Assembly: GCA_900770215.1 (NCBI GenBank)
Contig: CAAGJW010000097.1
Location: forward strand, 1-40,373
DNA from: Bacteroidales bacterium
GTDB taxonomy: Bacteria > Bacteroidota > Bacteroidia > Bacteroidales > Muribaculaceae
Length of the DNA: 40,373 bases
Direction of reading: 5' to 3'
A program made the position numbers and the translations under genes. The notes under the pieces are model-generated. The model saw nothing but the letters and a program-made list of their open reading frames with translations. It was not told the origin of the DNA and did not search any database. This document shows positions 8,365-15,760 of the stretch, piece by piece (the stretch's first letter is position 1; each line of letters begins with the position of its first letter).

Positions 8365-10329
8365 ATGAAATTTTCACGCATCAAGTACACCAACGTGGGC
8401 GCGGCCCTTATCAACATGGTCACGGCCCTGGTGGTCTACATGCTCTCGAGAGTAGTGTTTTTCCTGGTCAACTGGGACACCTTTGCCCCCTACATGTCGT
8501 GGAAGCTGGCCGGCAGCATGCTGCACGGGGGGCTGGTCTTCGACACGTCGGCCCTGCTCTACATCAACGCGCTCTATCTTGTGCTCACGCTCCTGCCCCT
8601 GCCCCTGAAGGAGAAGCCCGCGTTTCACCAGGGGCTCAAGTGGCTCTATGTGGTGACCAACAGCCTGGGCCTGGCAGCCAACCTCATCGACTCGGTCTAT
8701 GTGCAATACACGGGGCGCCGCACCACGGTGTCGGTCTTCAGCGAGTTTGCCAACGAGAACAACATCGCCTCGATCATCTTTGGCGAGACGTGCAAGCACT
8801 GGTACCTGCTGCTGGTGATGGTGATGATGGTTGCTATCTTGTGGATATGCTTTGTAAAGCCCAGAGAGGGCGTGTGGGGCGCTCGATGGCACTACTATGT
8901 GGTGCAGGTCGTTTCGATGCTCGTTCTCGCCCCAGCGGTCATCGTTGGCATTCGTGGCAGTGCCACGGCAGGGACCAAGCCCATCACCATCAACAATGCC
9001 AACGCCTTTGTCAACCGTCCCATCGAGGGCACAGTGGTGCTCAACACGCCGTTCACCCTGATACGCAGCATCGGGCACAAAGCCTTCACCGACCCTCATT
9101 ACATGCCGCAGGAGGCGATGAGGCGCGCTTTCGACCCAGTTATCATCCCGCGGGCCGACAGGCGCTCACAGGGCCGCAAAAACGTGTTTATTATCATTGT
9201 GGAGAGCATGGGCAAAGAATACATAGGCGCCTACAATCATCACTTGGAGGGCGGGCGCTACAAGGGCTACATGCCCTTTGTCGACTCGCTGGTGAGGCGC
9301 AGCCTCACCTTCAAGTACAGCTATGCCAACGGGCGCAAGTCGATGGACGCCATGCCCAGCGTGCTCTCGGGGCTGCCCATGATGGTGGAGCCGTTTTTCC
9401 TCACGCCGGCCACGCTCAACGACGTGCACGGCGTGCCGAGCATGCTCAAGCCGCTGGGCTACTACAGCTGCTTCTTCCACGGCGGGCACAATATATCGAT
9501 GGGCTTCAATGCCTTTGCCCACGACATAGGCTACGACCGCTATGTGGGCCTCAACGAGTATTGCCGCTCCAAGAACCCGGCCTATCACGGCATGGACGAC
9601 TTCGACGGCAAGTGGGCCATCTACGACGAGCCTTTCATGCAGTTTATGCTCGACAACGTCGACCAGTTCAGGCAGCCCTTTGTGGCCACGATTTTCACGG
9701 CCTCGTCGCACGAGCCGTTCCACATTCCCAGCAAGTACAAGGGGGTGTTCAAGGAGGGCAAGCTGCCCATCTACAAGTCGATAAGCTACACCGACCTGTC
9801 GCTGCGCCGCTTCTTTGAGCGCGCCAGCCGGCAGCCGTGGTACCGCAACACCATCTTTGTGCTGGTGGCCGACCATGCGAGCCTGAGCGAGCATGCCGAG
9901 TACAAGACCGACCTGGGGCACTACAGCGTGCCCATCATCTTCTTCACGCCCGACGGCAGCCTGAAGCCTGCCATGCGCACCGACGTGATCGCGCAGCAGA
10001 CCGATATCATGCCCACGCTCATGCACCTGCTGGGCTACGACAAGCCCTATGTGGCCTTTGGGTGCGACCTGCTCTCGACACCGCCGCGCGACACGTGGGC
10101 CTTCAACTACAACAATGGCGTGTTCCAGTATATCAAGGGCGACTACATGATGCAATTCGACGGGCAGCGTGTCACGGCCATGTACCGGTTTAAGACCGAC
10201 CCCTTGCTCAAGCACAACCTGGTGGGCAAGGTGAAGGAGCAGGCCGCCATGGAGGTGACCCTGAAAGCGCTCATACAGCAATACATGCAGCGCATGAATC
10301 ACAACGAGCTTGTGGTGCGCAGCCGCTAA
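8365..10329 (+). CDS. LTA synthase/phosphoethanolamine-transferase-like membrane sulfatase-fold enzyme
   Basis: This is a 654-residue protein with five N-terminal membrane helices (within about residues 8-200) and a large extracytoplasmic domain of the alkaline-phosphatase/sulfatase fold. The metal and active-site landmarks are NVFIIIVESMG near 273-283 (acidic metal ligand in VES), the GRKSMDAMPSVLSG segment near 323-336 with Ser326 in the likely nucleophile position, and ASSHEPFHIP and VADHAS further on. Enzymes of this class move phospho-headgroups from lipids to glycans or lipid A. Gram-negative Bacteroidales lack lipoteichoic acid, so a transferase acting on a periplasmic glycan or lipid is more likely. 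The start at 8365 (MKFSRIKYTN) was chosen over the longer frame because it follows the small membrane gene by 5 bases. The 3' end overlaps the convergent glycosyltransferase gene by 4 bases. Confidence 0.88.
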   Translation: MKFSRIKYTNVGAALINMVTALVVYMLSRVVFFLVNWDTFAPYMSWKLAGSMLHGGLVFDTSALLYINALYLVLTLLPLPLKEKPAFHQGLKWLYVVTNSLGLAANLIDSVYVQYTGRRTTVSVFSEFANENNIASIIFGETCKHWYLLLVMVMMVAILWICFVKPREGVWGARWHYYVVQVVSMLVLAPAVIVGIRGSATAGTKPITINNANAFVNRPIEGTVVLNTPFTLIRSIGHKAFTDPHYMPQEAMRRAFDPVIIPRADRRSQGRKNVFIIIVESMGKEYIGAYNHHLEGGRYKGYMPFVDSLVRRSLTFKYSYANGRKSMDAMPSVLSGLPMMVEPFFLTPATLNDVHGVPSMLKPLGYYSCFFHGGHNISMGFNAFAHDIGYDRYVGLNEYCRSKNPAYHGMDDFDGKWAIYDEPFMQFMLDNVDQFRQPFVATIFTASSHEPFHIPSKYKGVFKEGKLPIYKSISYTDLSLRRFFERASRQPWYRNTIFVLVADHASLSEHAEYKTDLGHYSVPIIFFTPDGSLKPAMRTDVIAQQTDIMPTLMHLLGYDKPYVAFGCDLLSTPPRDTWAFNYNNGVFQYIKGDYMMQFDGQRVTAMYRFKTDPLLKHNLVGKVKEQAAMEVTLKALIQQYMQRMNHNELVVRSR

Positions 10330-11447
10330 GCGCCATGTGCCTTGAAGAGGCTGGTGTAGAGTGCGGTCATGTGCTGGTAGAAGGTGTCGTAGTTGAGGTG
10401 GTCGTTGAAGTCGTGCTGGGCCTGCATGCCGATGCGGCTGCGCAGCACGGCATCGTCGATGAGCTGCTCGATGGCCTGGGCGAGCTCATAGGGGTTGTCG
10501 GGGTCGACAAGCAGTGCATTTTTCCCGTTTTCGAGGTATTCGAGCTGGGCGCCGTTGTTGGTGGCAATGTGTGCCTTGCCGTGCATCATATACTCAAGAT
10601 TGGACAGGCCCAGTGCCTCGGGCACCACGCTGGGCAGCACGCCGAAGTCGCACTGCGTGATGAAGGCCTGCACGTTGTCGCTGAAGCCCAGGAAGTCGAC
10701 GTTCTGCACCAGCTGGTTGGCCACGATGAAGGCCTTCTGCTGTGCTACGTACTTGCGGTTGCCCTCGCCCAGTATCACCAGGTGAAACTTGTTGCGGTCG
10801 AGCTGGGTGATGGCACGCAACAGCACGTCGAGGCCCTTGTCGTGGCTCAGGCGCCCGTGATACATGATGAGCACCTGGTCGCTGCCGATGCCCAGCTCCT
10901 GGCGCAGGCGGGGGGCGCGGGCGAGCTTCTCGCTGCGTGCCGGCAGCACGCTGTCGCGCACGATCACGCACTTCTTGCGGTCGAGGCGGGTGATGCGTGG
11001 CACAAACTCGTCGTAGGAGCGCTGGCTCACAAAGATGATGCGGTCGAGGTCGCGGTACACTTTCTTCGACAAGTAGTTGATGCGCGGGCGGTTCACGCCG
11101 TGCAGGGTGAGCACGATGCGGGTGTTGGGGTTCTCGGCGATGTGCTTGGCCCAGATGGCTGCAAAGGCGTCGTGAAAGGTGTGCACGTGTATGATATTCT
11201 GGCCGCGCTTGAGCAGTCGGGCAAAACGCACCGGGCTGTCGAGGTCGGTGAGGCCCTTGAGCGGCAGTATCGATACGGGGATCTCGAGGCTGCGAAACTT
11301 GTTGAATACCGATTCGGCCTTCTTGCACACTACCTCGACATAGTAGTTGTCATCGTTGCGCAGGCGCAGAGCCAGGTCATAGGCATACTGCTCGGGACCG
11401 CTCCATATCTTGTTGGATACTATGTGAAAGACGTTGATCATAGCCAC
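10326..11447 (-). CDS. GT4-family glycosyltransferase
   Basis: This is a 373-residue retaining glycosyltransferase with the GT-B fold. The N-terminal half starts with a beta strand and the acceptor-loop pattern VFHIVSNKIWSGPEQYAYDLA; HVHTFHDAFAA near residue 96 and TLHG near 115 are typical GT4 landmarks. The C-terminal half has MYHGRLSHDKGLDVLL (about 196-211), VDFLGFSDNV, and the nucleotide-sugar E-x7-E region PEALGLSNLEYMMHGK. No transmembrane helix is evident, so it would work at the cytoplasmic face on lipid-linked or surface glycans. It stands alone on this strand, separated from the SPFH gene by a hairpin. It is tail-to-tail with the LTA-synthase-like gene with a 4-base overlap. Sugar donor and acceptor are unknown. 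Confidence 0.92.
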   Translation of the reverse strand: MAMINVFHIVSNKIWSGPEQYAYDLALRLRNDDNYYVEVVCKKAESVFNKFRSLEIPVSILPLKGLTDLDSPVRFARLLKRGQNIIHVHTFHDAFAAIWAKHIAENPNTRIVLTLHGVNRPRINYLSKKVYRDLDRIIFVSQRSYDEFVPRITRLDRKKCVIVRDSVLPARSEKLARAPRLRQELGIGSDQVLIMYHGRLSHDKGLDVLLRAITQLDRNKFHLVILGEGNRKYVAQQKAFIVANQLVQNVDFLGFSDNVQAFITQCDFGVLPSVVPEALGLSNLEYMMHGKAHIATNNGAQLEYLENGKNALLVDPDNPYELAQAIEQLIDDAVLRSRIGMQAQHDFNDHLNYDTFYQHMTALYTSLFKAHGA

Positions 11448-11571
11448 GGGTTTTCGCTTGAGTTTTTTAATTATATACGAAGATAGCTAAATTTTTCTTT
11501 ACATCTTGCAGCCGGGATGGTTTTTTTCTCATTTTTGTGTTGCACTGTGTGCCTGGGGGCAGGAAATGGCA

Positions 11572-11608
11572 ACAGTGCCCCGCTGGCTTGCGCGAGGCGG
11601 GGCACTGT
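11572..11608 (-). terminator. Strong hairpin after the NfeD/SPFH genes
   Basis: A perfect 12-bp stem (acagtgccccgc at 11572-11583 with gcggggcactgt at 11597-11608) has a 13-base loop. It lies 24 bases past the SPFH stop codon and upstream of the glycosyltransferase gene. There is no immediate T-run, but its position and strength suit a terminator. Confidence 0.65.
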
Positions 11609-11632
11609 CGTGGTTGTGTGGTGTGGGCGTGT

Positions 11633-12583
11633 TTAGCTCTTGAAGAGGTCTTTGATGCCTCCTATCGAGCCCATGAGGTTGCTGGCCTCGTAAGGCAGGT
11701 ACACGGTCTTGGTCTTGTCGCCGCTGGCCACCTGGTTGAGCATGTCGATATACTTCTGCGCCAGCAGGTAGTTGGCCGGGTTGGTGCTTTTGCCCACGGC
11801 CTCGGTGATTTTCTCGATGGCTTGTGCCTCGGCCTCGGCGCGGCGTATGCGTGCCTGTGCGGCACCCTCGGCTTGCAGTATCGCGGTCTGCTTGTCGGCC
11901 TCGGCCTGGTTGATGCGGGCCGTCTTCTGACCCTCCGACTGGAGGATGGCGGCGGCCTTCTGCCCCTCGCTGGTGAGGATGGTGGCGCGCTTGTTGCGCT
12001 CGGCCTGCATCTGCTTTTCCATGGCTTGAAGCACGCTTTGCGGCGGGGTGATGTCTTGCAGCTCCACGCGGTTCACCTTGATGCCCCACTTGTTGGTGGC
12101 ATCGTCGAGCACGCTGCGCAGCTTGGTATTGATGGTGTCGCGCGAGGTGAGCGTCTCGTCGAGCTCGAGCTCGCCTATGATGTTGCGCAGGGTGGTCTGG
12201 GTGAGCTTCTCGATGGCGTTGGGCAGGTTGTTGATTTCATACACCGCCTTGAAGGGGTCTACGATTTGGAAGTAGAGCAGGGCGTTGATCTGCATCTGGA
12301 TGTTGTCTTTGGTGATCACGTTCTGCTTGTCGAAGTCGTACACTTGCTCGCGCAGGTCGATGTTGTTGGTGTAGAAGTAGCGGCCGTTGCTGAAGGCCAC
12401 GATGGTCTTGGCGCGGTCGATGAAGGGGATGATGACGTTGATGCCAGGCTTGAGGGTGGCATAGTACTTGCCCAGGCGCTCGATGATCTTGGTCTCGCTC
12501 TGCGGGATGATGACGAGACTCATTTTCACAATGATGAGCACCAGCACGACCAGTGCGATGATTACATAGATGGCAATGTCCAT
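11633..12583 (-). CDS. SPFH/band 7 (stomatin/paraslipin-like) membrane protein
   Basis: This 316-residue protein has one N-terminal membrane helix (about residues 4-20) and a band 7 domain (VIIPQSETKIIERLGKYY onward, to about 190). A long charged coiled coil follows, built of Ala/Glu/Gln-rich repeats: SEGQKAAAIL, SEGQKTARIN, AEADKQTAIL and AEGAAQARIR. Such proteins form large oligomeric cages or membrane microdomains and often accompany membrane proteases or NfeD proteins. Here NfeD lies 22 bases upstream on the same strand, the usual pairing. The QmcA/HflK/stomatin families are related; the short tail and NfeD partner favour the stomatin/paraslipin type. Confidence 0.94.
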   Translation of the reverse strand: MDIAIYVIIALVVLVLIIVKMSLVIIPQSETKIIERLGKYYATLKPGINVIIPFIDRAKTIVAFSNGRYFYTNNIDLREQVYDFDKQNVITKDNIQMQINALLYFQIVDPFKAVYEINNLPNAIEKLTQTTLRNIIGELELDETLTSRDTINTKLRSVLDDATNKWGIKVNRVELQDITPPQSVLQAMEKQMQAERNKRATILTSEGQKAAAILQSEGQKTARINQAEADKQTAILQAEGAAQARIRRAEAEAQAIEKITEAVGKSTNPANYLLAQKYIDMLNQVASGDKTKTVYLPYEASNLMGSIGGIKDLFKS

Positions 12584-12605
12584 AGTGTTGTGGGTGTTTT
12601 AGAAG

Positions 12606-13064
12606 TTAAACATGTTGATTTACAGGAGTTACGGTGATGACGATACTGTCGCGGCCCACGACCTTGACCTTGGTGCCCACGGGGATGTCGGCCGCAGTGG
12701 TCGACACGGCTTTCCAGTCGTCGCCGTCGATTTTCACGCGGCCGTGGTCGCCGGCCACAATAGTCTGGCTCACGGTGCCTATGCGCCCCATCAGGGCATC
12801 GGCATTGCTGGGCCGGTCCTTGCCCTTGTTGTGGAAGTACTTGAGCATCACGGGCCTCACAAAGAGCAGGCACAGCACGGTGCCCAGTATCCACACCACC
12901 ACCTGGCCCACAAAGCCCGTGAGGGGTGTTGCAACCAGGGCAGCCAGTGCGCCGAGCGAGAAGCACATGATGAAGAAGTCGCCGCTGGTGAGCTCGAGGA
13001 TGAGGCACACGATGCACACGAGCAGCCACAGTTGCCACATGTTGGATTGGAAGTATTCTATCAT
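12606..13064 (-). CDS. NfeD-family membrane protein
   Basis: This 152-residue protein has two to three membrane helices in the first 75 residues (WLLVCIVCLILELTSG, FSLGALAALVATP and VVVWILGTVLCLLFV). The C-terminal OB-fold domain includes ALMGRIGTVSQTI, then GRVKIDGDDWKAVS and VKVVGRDSIVITVTP, which is the classic NfeD C-terminal pattern. It lacks the serine-protease domain of long NfeD1 proteins, making it a short NfeD partner for the SPFH protein encoded next. Family knowledge places it in assembly or stability of the SPFH complex; the substrate pathway is unclear. A good promoter lies just upstream. Confidence 0.93.
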   Translation of the reverse strand: MIEYFQSNMWQLWLLVCIVCLILELTSGDFFIMCFSLGALAALVATPLTGFVGQVVVWILGTVLCLLFVRPVMLKYFHNKGKDRPSNADALMGRIGTVSQTIVAGDHGRVKIDGDDWKAVSTTAADIPVGTKVKVVGRDSIVITVTPVNQHV

Positions 13065-13090
13065 AGTCGGTCAAATTTTTAGAGTCATCT

Positions 13091-13122
13091 CAAAGTTAAG
13101 GTAAATTAGTGTCATTTACAAT
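13091..13122 (-). promoter_or_regulatory. Promoter for the NfeD-SPFH operon
   Basis: Read on the minus strand, taactttg (complement of 13091-13098) matches TAnnTTTG exactly, and attg (complement of 13119-13122) lies 20 bases upstream, close to the TTTG -33 element. The -7 box is 26 bases before the NfeD start. Confidence 0.6.
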
Positions 13123-13166
13123 ATTTTCTTGCAAAATCTATGCCACAAGTTTCAATATACAAATAT

Positions 13167-13204
13167 AGCGCCGCTCGCTGGGTGCATTGCCCAGGAGCGG
13201 CGCT
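13167..13204 (-). terminator. Terminator of the 557-residue secreted protein gene
   Basis: A 10-bp perfect stem (agcgccgctc with gagcggcgct) encloses a second stem (ctggg/cccag). It lies about 30 bases past the stop codon at 13235 on the minus strand and is followed there by an AT-rich segment. Confidence 0.65.
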
Positions 13205-13234
13205 TGTGAGTACATTGTGTGGGTTGAGGAGTGA

Positions 13235-14908
13235 TTACTTCACTATGAGTCTCTTCTCGCCGTTGATGATGTAGAAGCCGGGTTGCAGGTCTTGAGTCGA
13301 CGTGTAGCGGCGGCCGGTGAGGTCGTAGATGCCGCTCGGCTTGGCCTGGTTGTGGGTTGTGACGGCGGTGACGGCGGTGTTAGGCATCTCCCACCATGCT
13401 ATGTCGCTTGCCTTCTCGTTGCTGCCATCGATGTAGACCAGCTGCACGCCCAGGCGGGAGAAGCCGTTGCGCTGAATGAAGGTGAAGCGCATGTTCTCGC
13501 TCACTCTGAACCAGTCGTTGTCGGCAAAGTTGATGGGTATCTCGGTGAGGTCGGCCGAGAGGGTGGGGTAGGCCGAGCTGGTGAAGGTGAACAGCGTGCT
13601 GTCGAGATACACCCTATAGTAGGTGTGGTCGGGGTCGAGTATCGTGCTATCTTGGGCAAAGGGGCTCACGGTGAAGGCGATGCTGTAGTCGCCCTCTTGC
13701 TGCCAGTAGTCGCCCACGTTGACGATGACGGGAGTGCGGGGTGTGGCAGCCTTGGCGGTGAAGGGCGACAGCACAGGCGCGATGAGGCGCGTGTCGGTCG
13801 ACAGGTATTTGCCCAGATTGGTGTTGATGACCAGCACGCGTGGCGTGGAGAGCTCGCGGGTGGCTGCATTGTAGTCGAGGGTGAGTTCTCCGCCCAGTTT
13901 ATATGTCGTGTAGCTGCCCCAGGGGCTTGAAACCACTGTGGTGTCGGCTGCCATGATGTAGTAGAGATAGGCATGTTTCACGCCCATGACTTGCCCGTAG
14001 GGGAAGGTCACGGTCTTCTTGTCGGCACTCAGGTTGCCCACTGCCCAGGTGCCAGCCGGCAGGCTGCTGCTCAAGCCCGAGATGTAGAGCTGGTTGCCCG
14101 TTGTGCCCACGTTCACCCACTTCACGTCTTTGTTGTTCACCCCGTCGCTGTAGGCACGCGTGCTCACCACGCTGTAGCGCTCGGTAGTGAGGCCGGCAGG
14201 TGCCGTGACGATGGTCACGTCTTTGGGACGCATCACGGTCATGATGTCGGTGAAATTGGCCCACTGGCCATTGTAGTCGCCACCGGCATAGAAGGCTGCC
14301 AGGCCCTCGCCGGCCGTTGCAGCATTGTCGAGCGCGATGGTGGAGTCGGTCACCGTGTAGGTGATGGCTTTGCCGTCGGGCACGTAGGTATAGGTGGTGT
14401 CGGTGCCGTTGACCACCATGTTGAGCTTGGCGTGCTTGATTTGCAGATAGCTTTGTGTGGACTGGTCGTAGGCGATGTACTGGTCGGGGTCGATAGTGAG
14501 CTTTTTGCCGTCGCTGCTCATGGTGCCCTTCACCCAGGTTTCTTGATTGACCATGGTGAGGATGTTGCGCAGCCACACCTGGCCGTTGCCGCCGGTGACC
14601 ATCTCGCCTACAAAGCCGCTCTGGTCCATGGCGTAGAGACCGCTCCAGTCGGCATAGACGGCGCTGCCCGTGCGGCTATAGATCTTGTAGCTGCCGGCAG
14701 GCTGCTCGGTGATGATGGTGGTGTCGGTGCCGGCTTTGTAGCTGGCAAAGCGTTGCACTTGCTGCTTGCTTGTGGTCTTGTAGTGTAGTTTCACCGACTG
14801 CTTGAGCAGTTGCTCTCTTGAGTCGGCTTTGGCCATTTCGGCTTGAGCCGTTGCCGTGATGCCACTGGCTGCGATCGCAGCCATAAGAAAAAAGTAAAGA
14901 TGCTTCAT
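13235..14908 (-). CDS. Secreted beta-rich protein with type A sorting-like tail, unknown function
   Basis: This 557-residue protein begins with a clear signal peptide (MKHLYFFLMAAIAASGITATAQA, cleavage near residue 23). The body is rich in Thr, Tyr, Gly and Asp, without recognisable catalytic motifs, and has several repeated-looking beta segments (GQVWLRNILTM, GNQLYISGLSSSLPAGTW). The last 30 residues (SGIYDLTGRR, then LQPGFYIINGEKRLIVK) match the short C-terminal sorting-like tail common on secreted Bacteroidales proteins. The gene stands alone between a terminator and an AT-rich region. I infer an exported, possibly surface-attached protein; no function can be assigned. Confidence 0.75.
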   Translation of the reverse strand: MKHLYFFLMAAIAASGITATAQAEMAKADSREQLLKQSVKLHYKTTSKQQVQRFASYKAGTDTTIITEQPAGSYKIYSRTGSAVYADWSGLYAMDQSGFVGEMVTGGNGQVWLRNILTMVNQETWVKGTMSSDGKKLTIDPDQYIAYDQSTQSYLQIKHAKLNMVVNGTDTTYTYVPDGKAITYTVTDSTIALDNAATAGEGLAAFYAGGDYNGQWANFTDIMTVMRPKDVTIVTAPAGLTTERYSVVSTRAYSDGVNNKDVKWVNVGTTGNQLYISGLSSSLPAGTWAVGNLSADKKTVTFPYGQVMGVKHAYLYYIMAADTTVVSSPWGSYTTYKLGGELTLDYNAATRELSTPRVLVINTNLGKYLSTDTRLIAPVLSPFTAKAATPRTPVIVNVGDYWQQEGDYSIAFTVSPFAQDSTILDPDHTYYRVYLDSTLFTFTSSAYPTLSADLTEIPINFADNDWFRVSENMRFTFIQRNGFSRLGVQLVYIDGSNEKASDIAWWEMPNTAVTAVTTHNQAKPSGIYDLTGRRYTSTQDLQPGFYIINGEKRLIVK

Positions 14909-15292
14909 GTGTTAAATATGATTAAAAAATTGGATTAAATTATTTAGTGCTTTTTGTTGAGTGTTGTAATTGTTACAGATGTTAATATAATCGTGAGTCT
15001 AAATTTCTAAATCGAGTGCGAAGTTAGGATATTTCTATGATTTATCAAAAATATTGTTGTTTTACTTGTGTTTTGTAATTTGTATTGTTGCATGCTCTCT
15101 ATTTCCTTTGTGGCTGGATTTTTCTGTGTGATGGCACATTGCAGTTTTAAATTTTGAAATCTCAGACGGTTGAAACTTGTAATCTGTTGAAAATGAATAA
15201 GTGACAGAAATTTTGATTTTTTCAGAAAAGTTGGGCTCATCGGGTTGCACAATTTTAGACTTTCAAAATAAGGATTTGTGAGCGAAATCGAC
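14909..15292. other. AT-rich divergent intergenic region without a gene
   Basis: This 384-base stretch lies between the divergent secreted-protein and ybeY genes. It is strongly AT-rich. An 81-codon open frame on the minus strand (15007-15252) has no family resemblance and coding-unlike composition, so I do not call it. A TAnnTTCG-like box reads on the minus strand at 15019-15026, but it is about 110 bases from the secreted-protein start. Confidence 0.5.
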
Positions 15293-15300
15293 TAACTTTG
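15293..15300 (+). promoter_or_regulatory. Bacteroidetes -7 box for the ybeY operon
   Basis: The octamer taactttg matches TAnnTTTG exactly and lies 22 bases before the ybeY ATG. A tttg at 15275-15278 is only 14 bases upstream, which is short for the -33 element, so the promoter as a whole is moderately supported. Confidence 0.5.
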
Positions 15301-15322
15301 TGTCCGCTAAAAAGCTAAGGCA

Positions 15323-15754
15323 ATGATTGAGGTGAATTACATAGCTCAAAATGTAGAGATGCCCGTTTTCAACCGTCAGGCTGTGAGCGACTGGATAGAG
15401 CAGGTCGCTGCGCGTCACGGCAAGCGGGTGGGGCGCTTGACTTATGTGTTCTGCGACGATGACTACATCTTGGCCACCAACAAGCAATACTTGGGTCACG
15501 ACTACTATACCGACATTATCACCTTCGACTACAGCAACAGTCATCGCATAAGCGGCGACATGGTGATTTCGCTCGACACTGTGCGCAGCAATGCCTCGAA
15601 GTATGCTCCCGACTACGGCCACGAGCTCATGCGCGTGATCGTGCACGGCGTGCTGCACCTGTGCGGCATCAACGACAAGGGCCCAGGGGAGCGAGAAATC
15701 ATGGAACGACATGAAAATGAGGCACTTGCTATTCTTCCTGCTAACGTTTTTTAA
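15323..15754 (+). CDS. ybeY: YbeY endoribonuclease / rRNA maturation factor
   Basis: This 143-residue protein is a single-domain metalloprotein needed for 16S rRNA 3'-end processing and ribosome quality control. The family core is present: TDIITFDY near residues 55-62, then GDMVISLDTVRSNA, and the metal site in MRVIVHGVLHLCGINDKGPGE near 103-123. In the canonical motif HxxxHxxxxxH the third ligand is His; here that position is Asp (GIND). I recall this as normal for Bacteroidetes YbeY, but it should be checked. The gene starts the run ybeY-mnmG-apt-uvrC-dtd and ends 6 bases before mnmG, indicating co-transcription. Confidence 0.95.
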   Translation: MIEVNYIAQNVEMPVFNRQAVSDWIEQVAARHGKRVGRLTYVFCDDDYILATNKQYLGHDYYTDIITFDYSNSHRISGDMVISLDTVRSNASKYAPDYGHELMRVIVHGVLHLCGINDKGPGEREIMERHENEALAILPANVF

Positions 15755-15760
15755 ACTATA

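Noticed and set aside
15007..15252. 81-codon frame on the minus strand in the gap before ybeY
   Set aside because: AT-rich intergenic composition, no promoter or family resemblance; probably chance.
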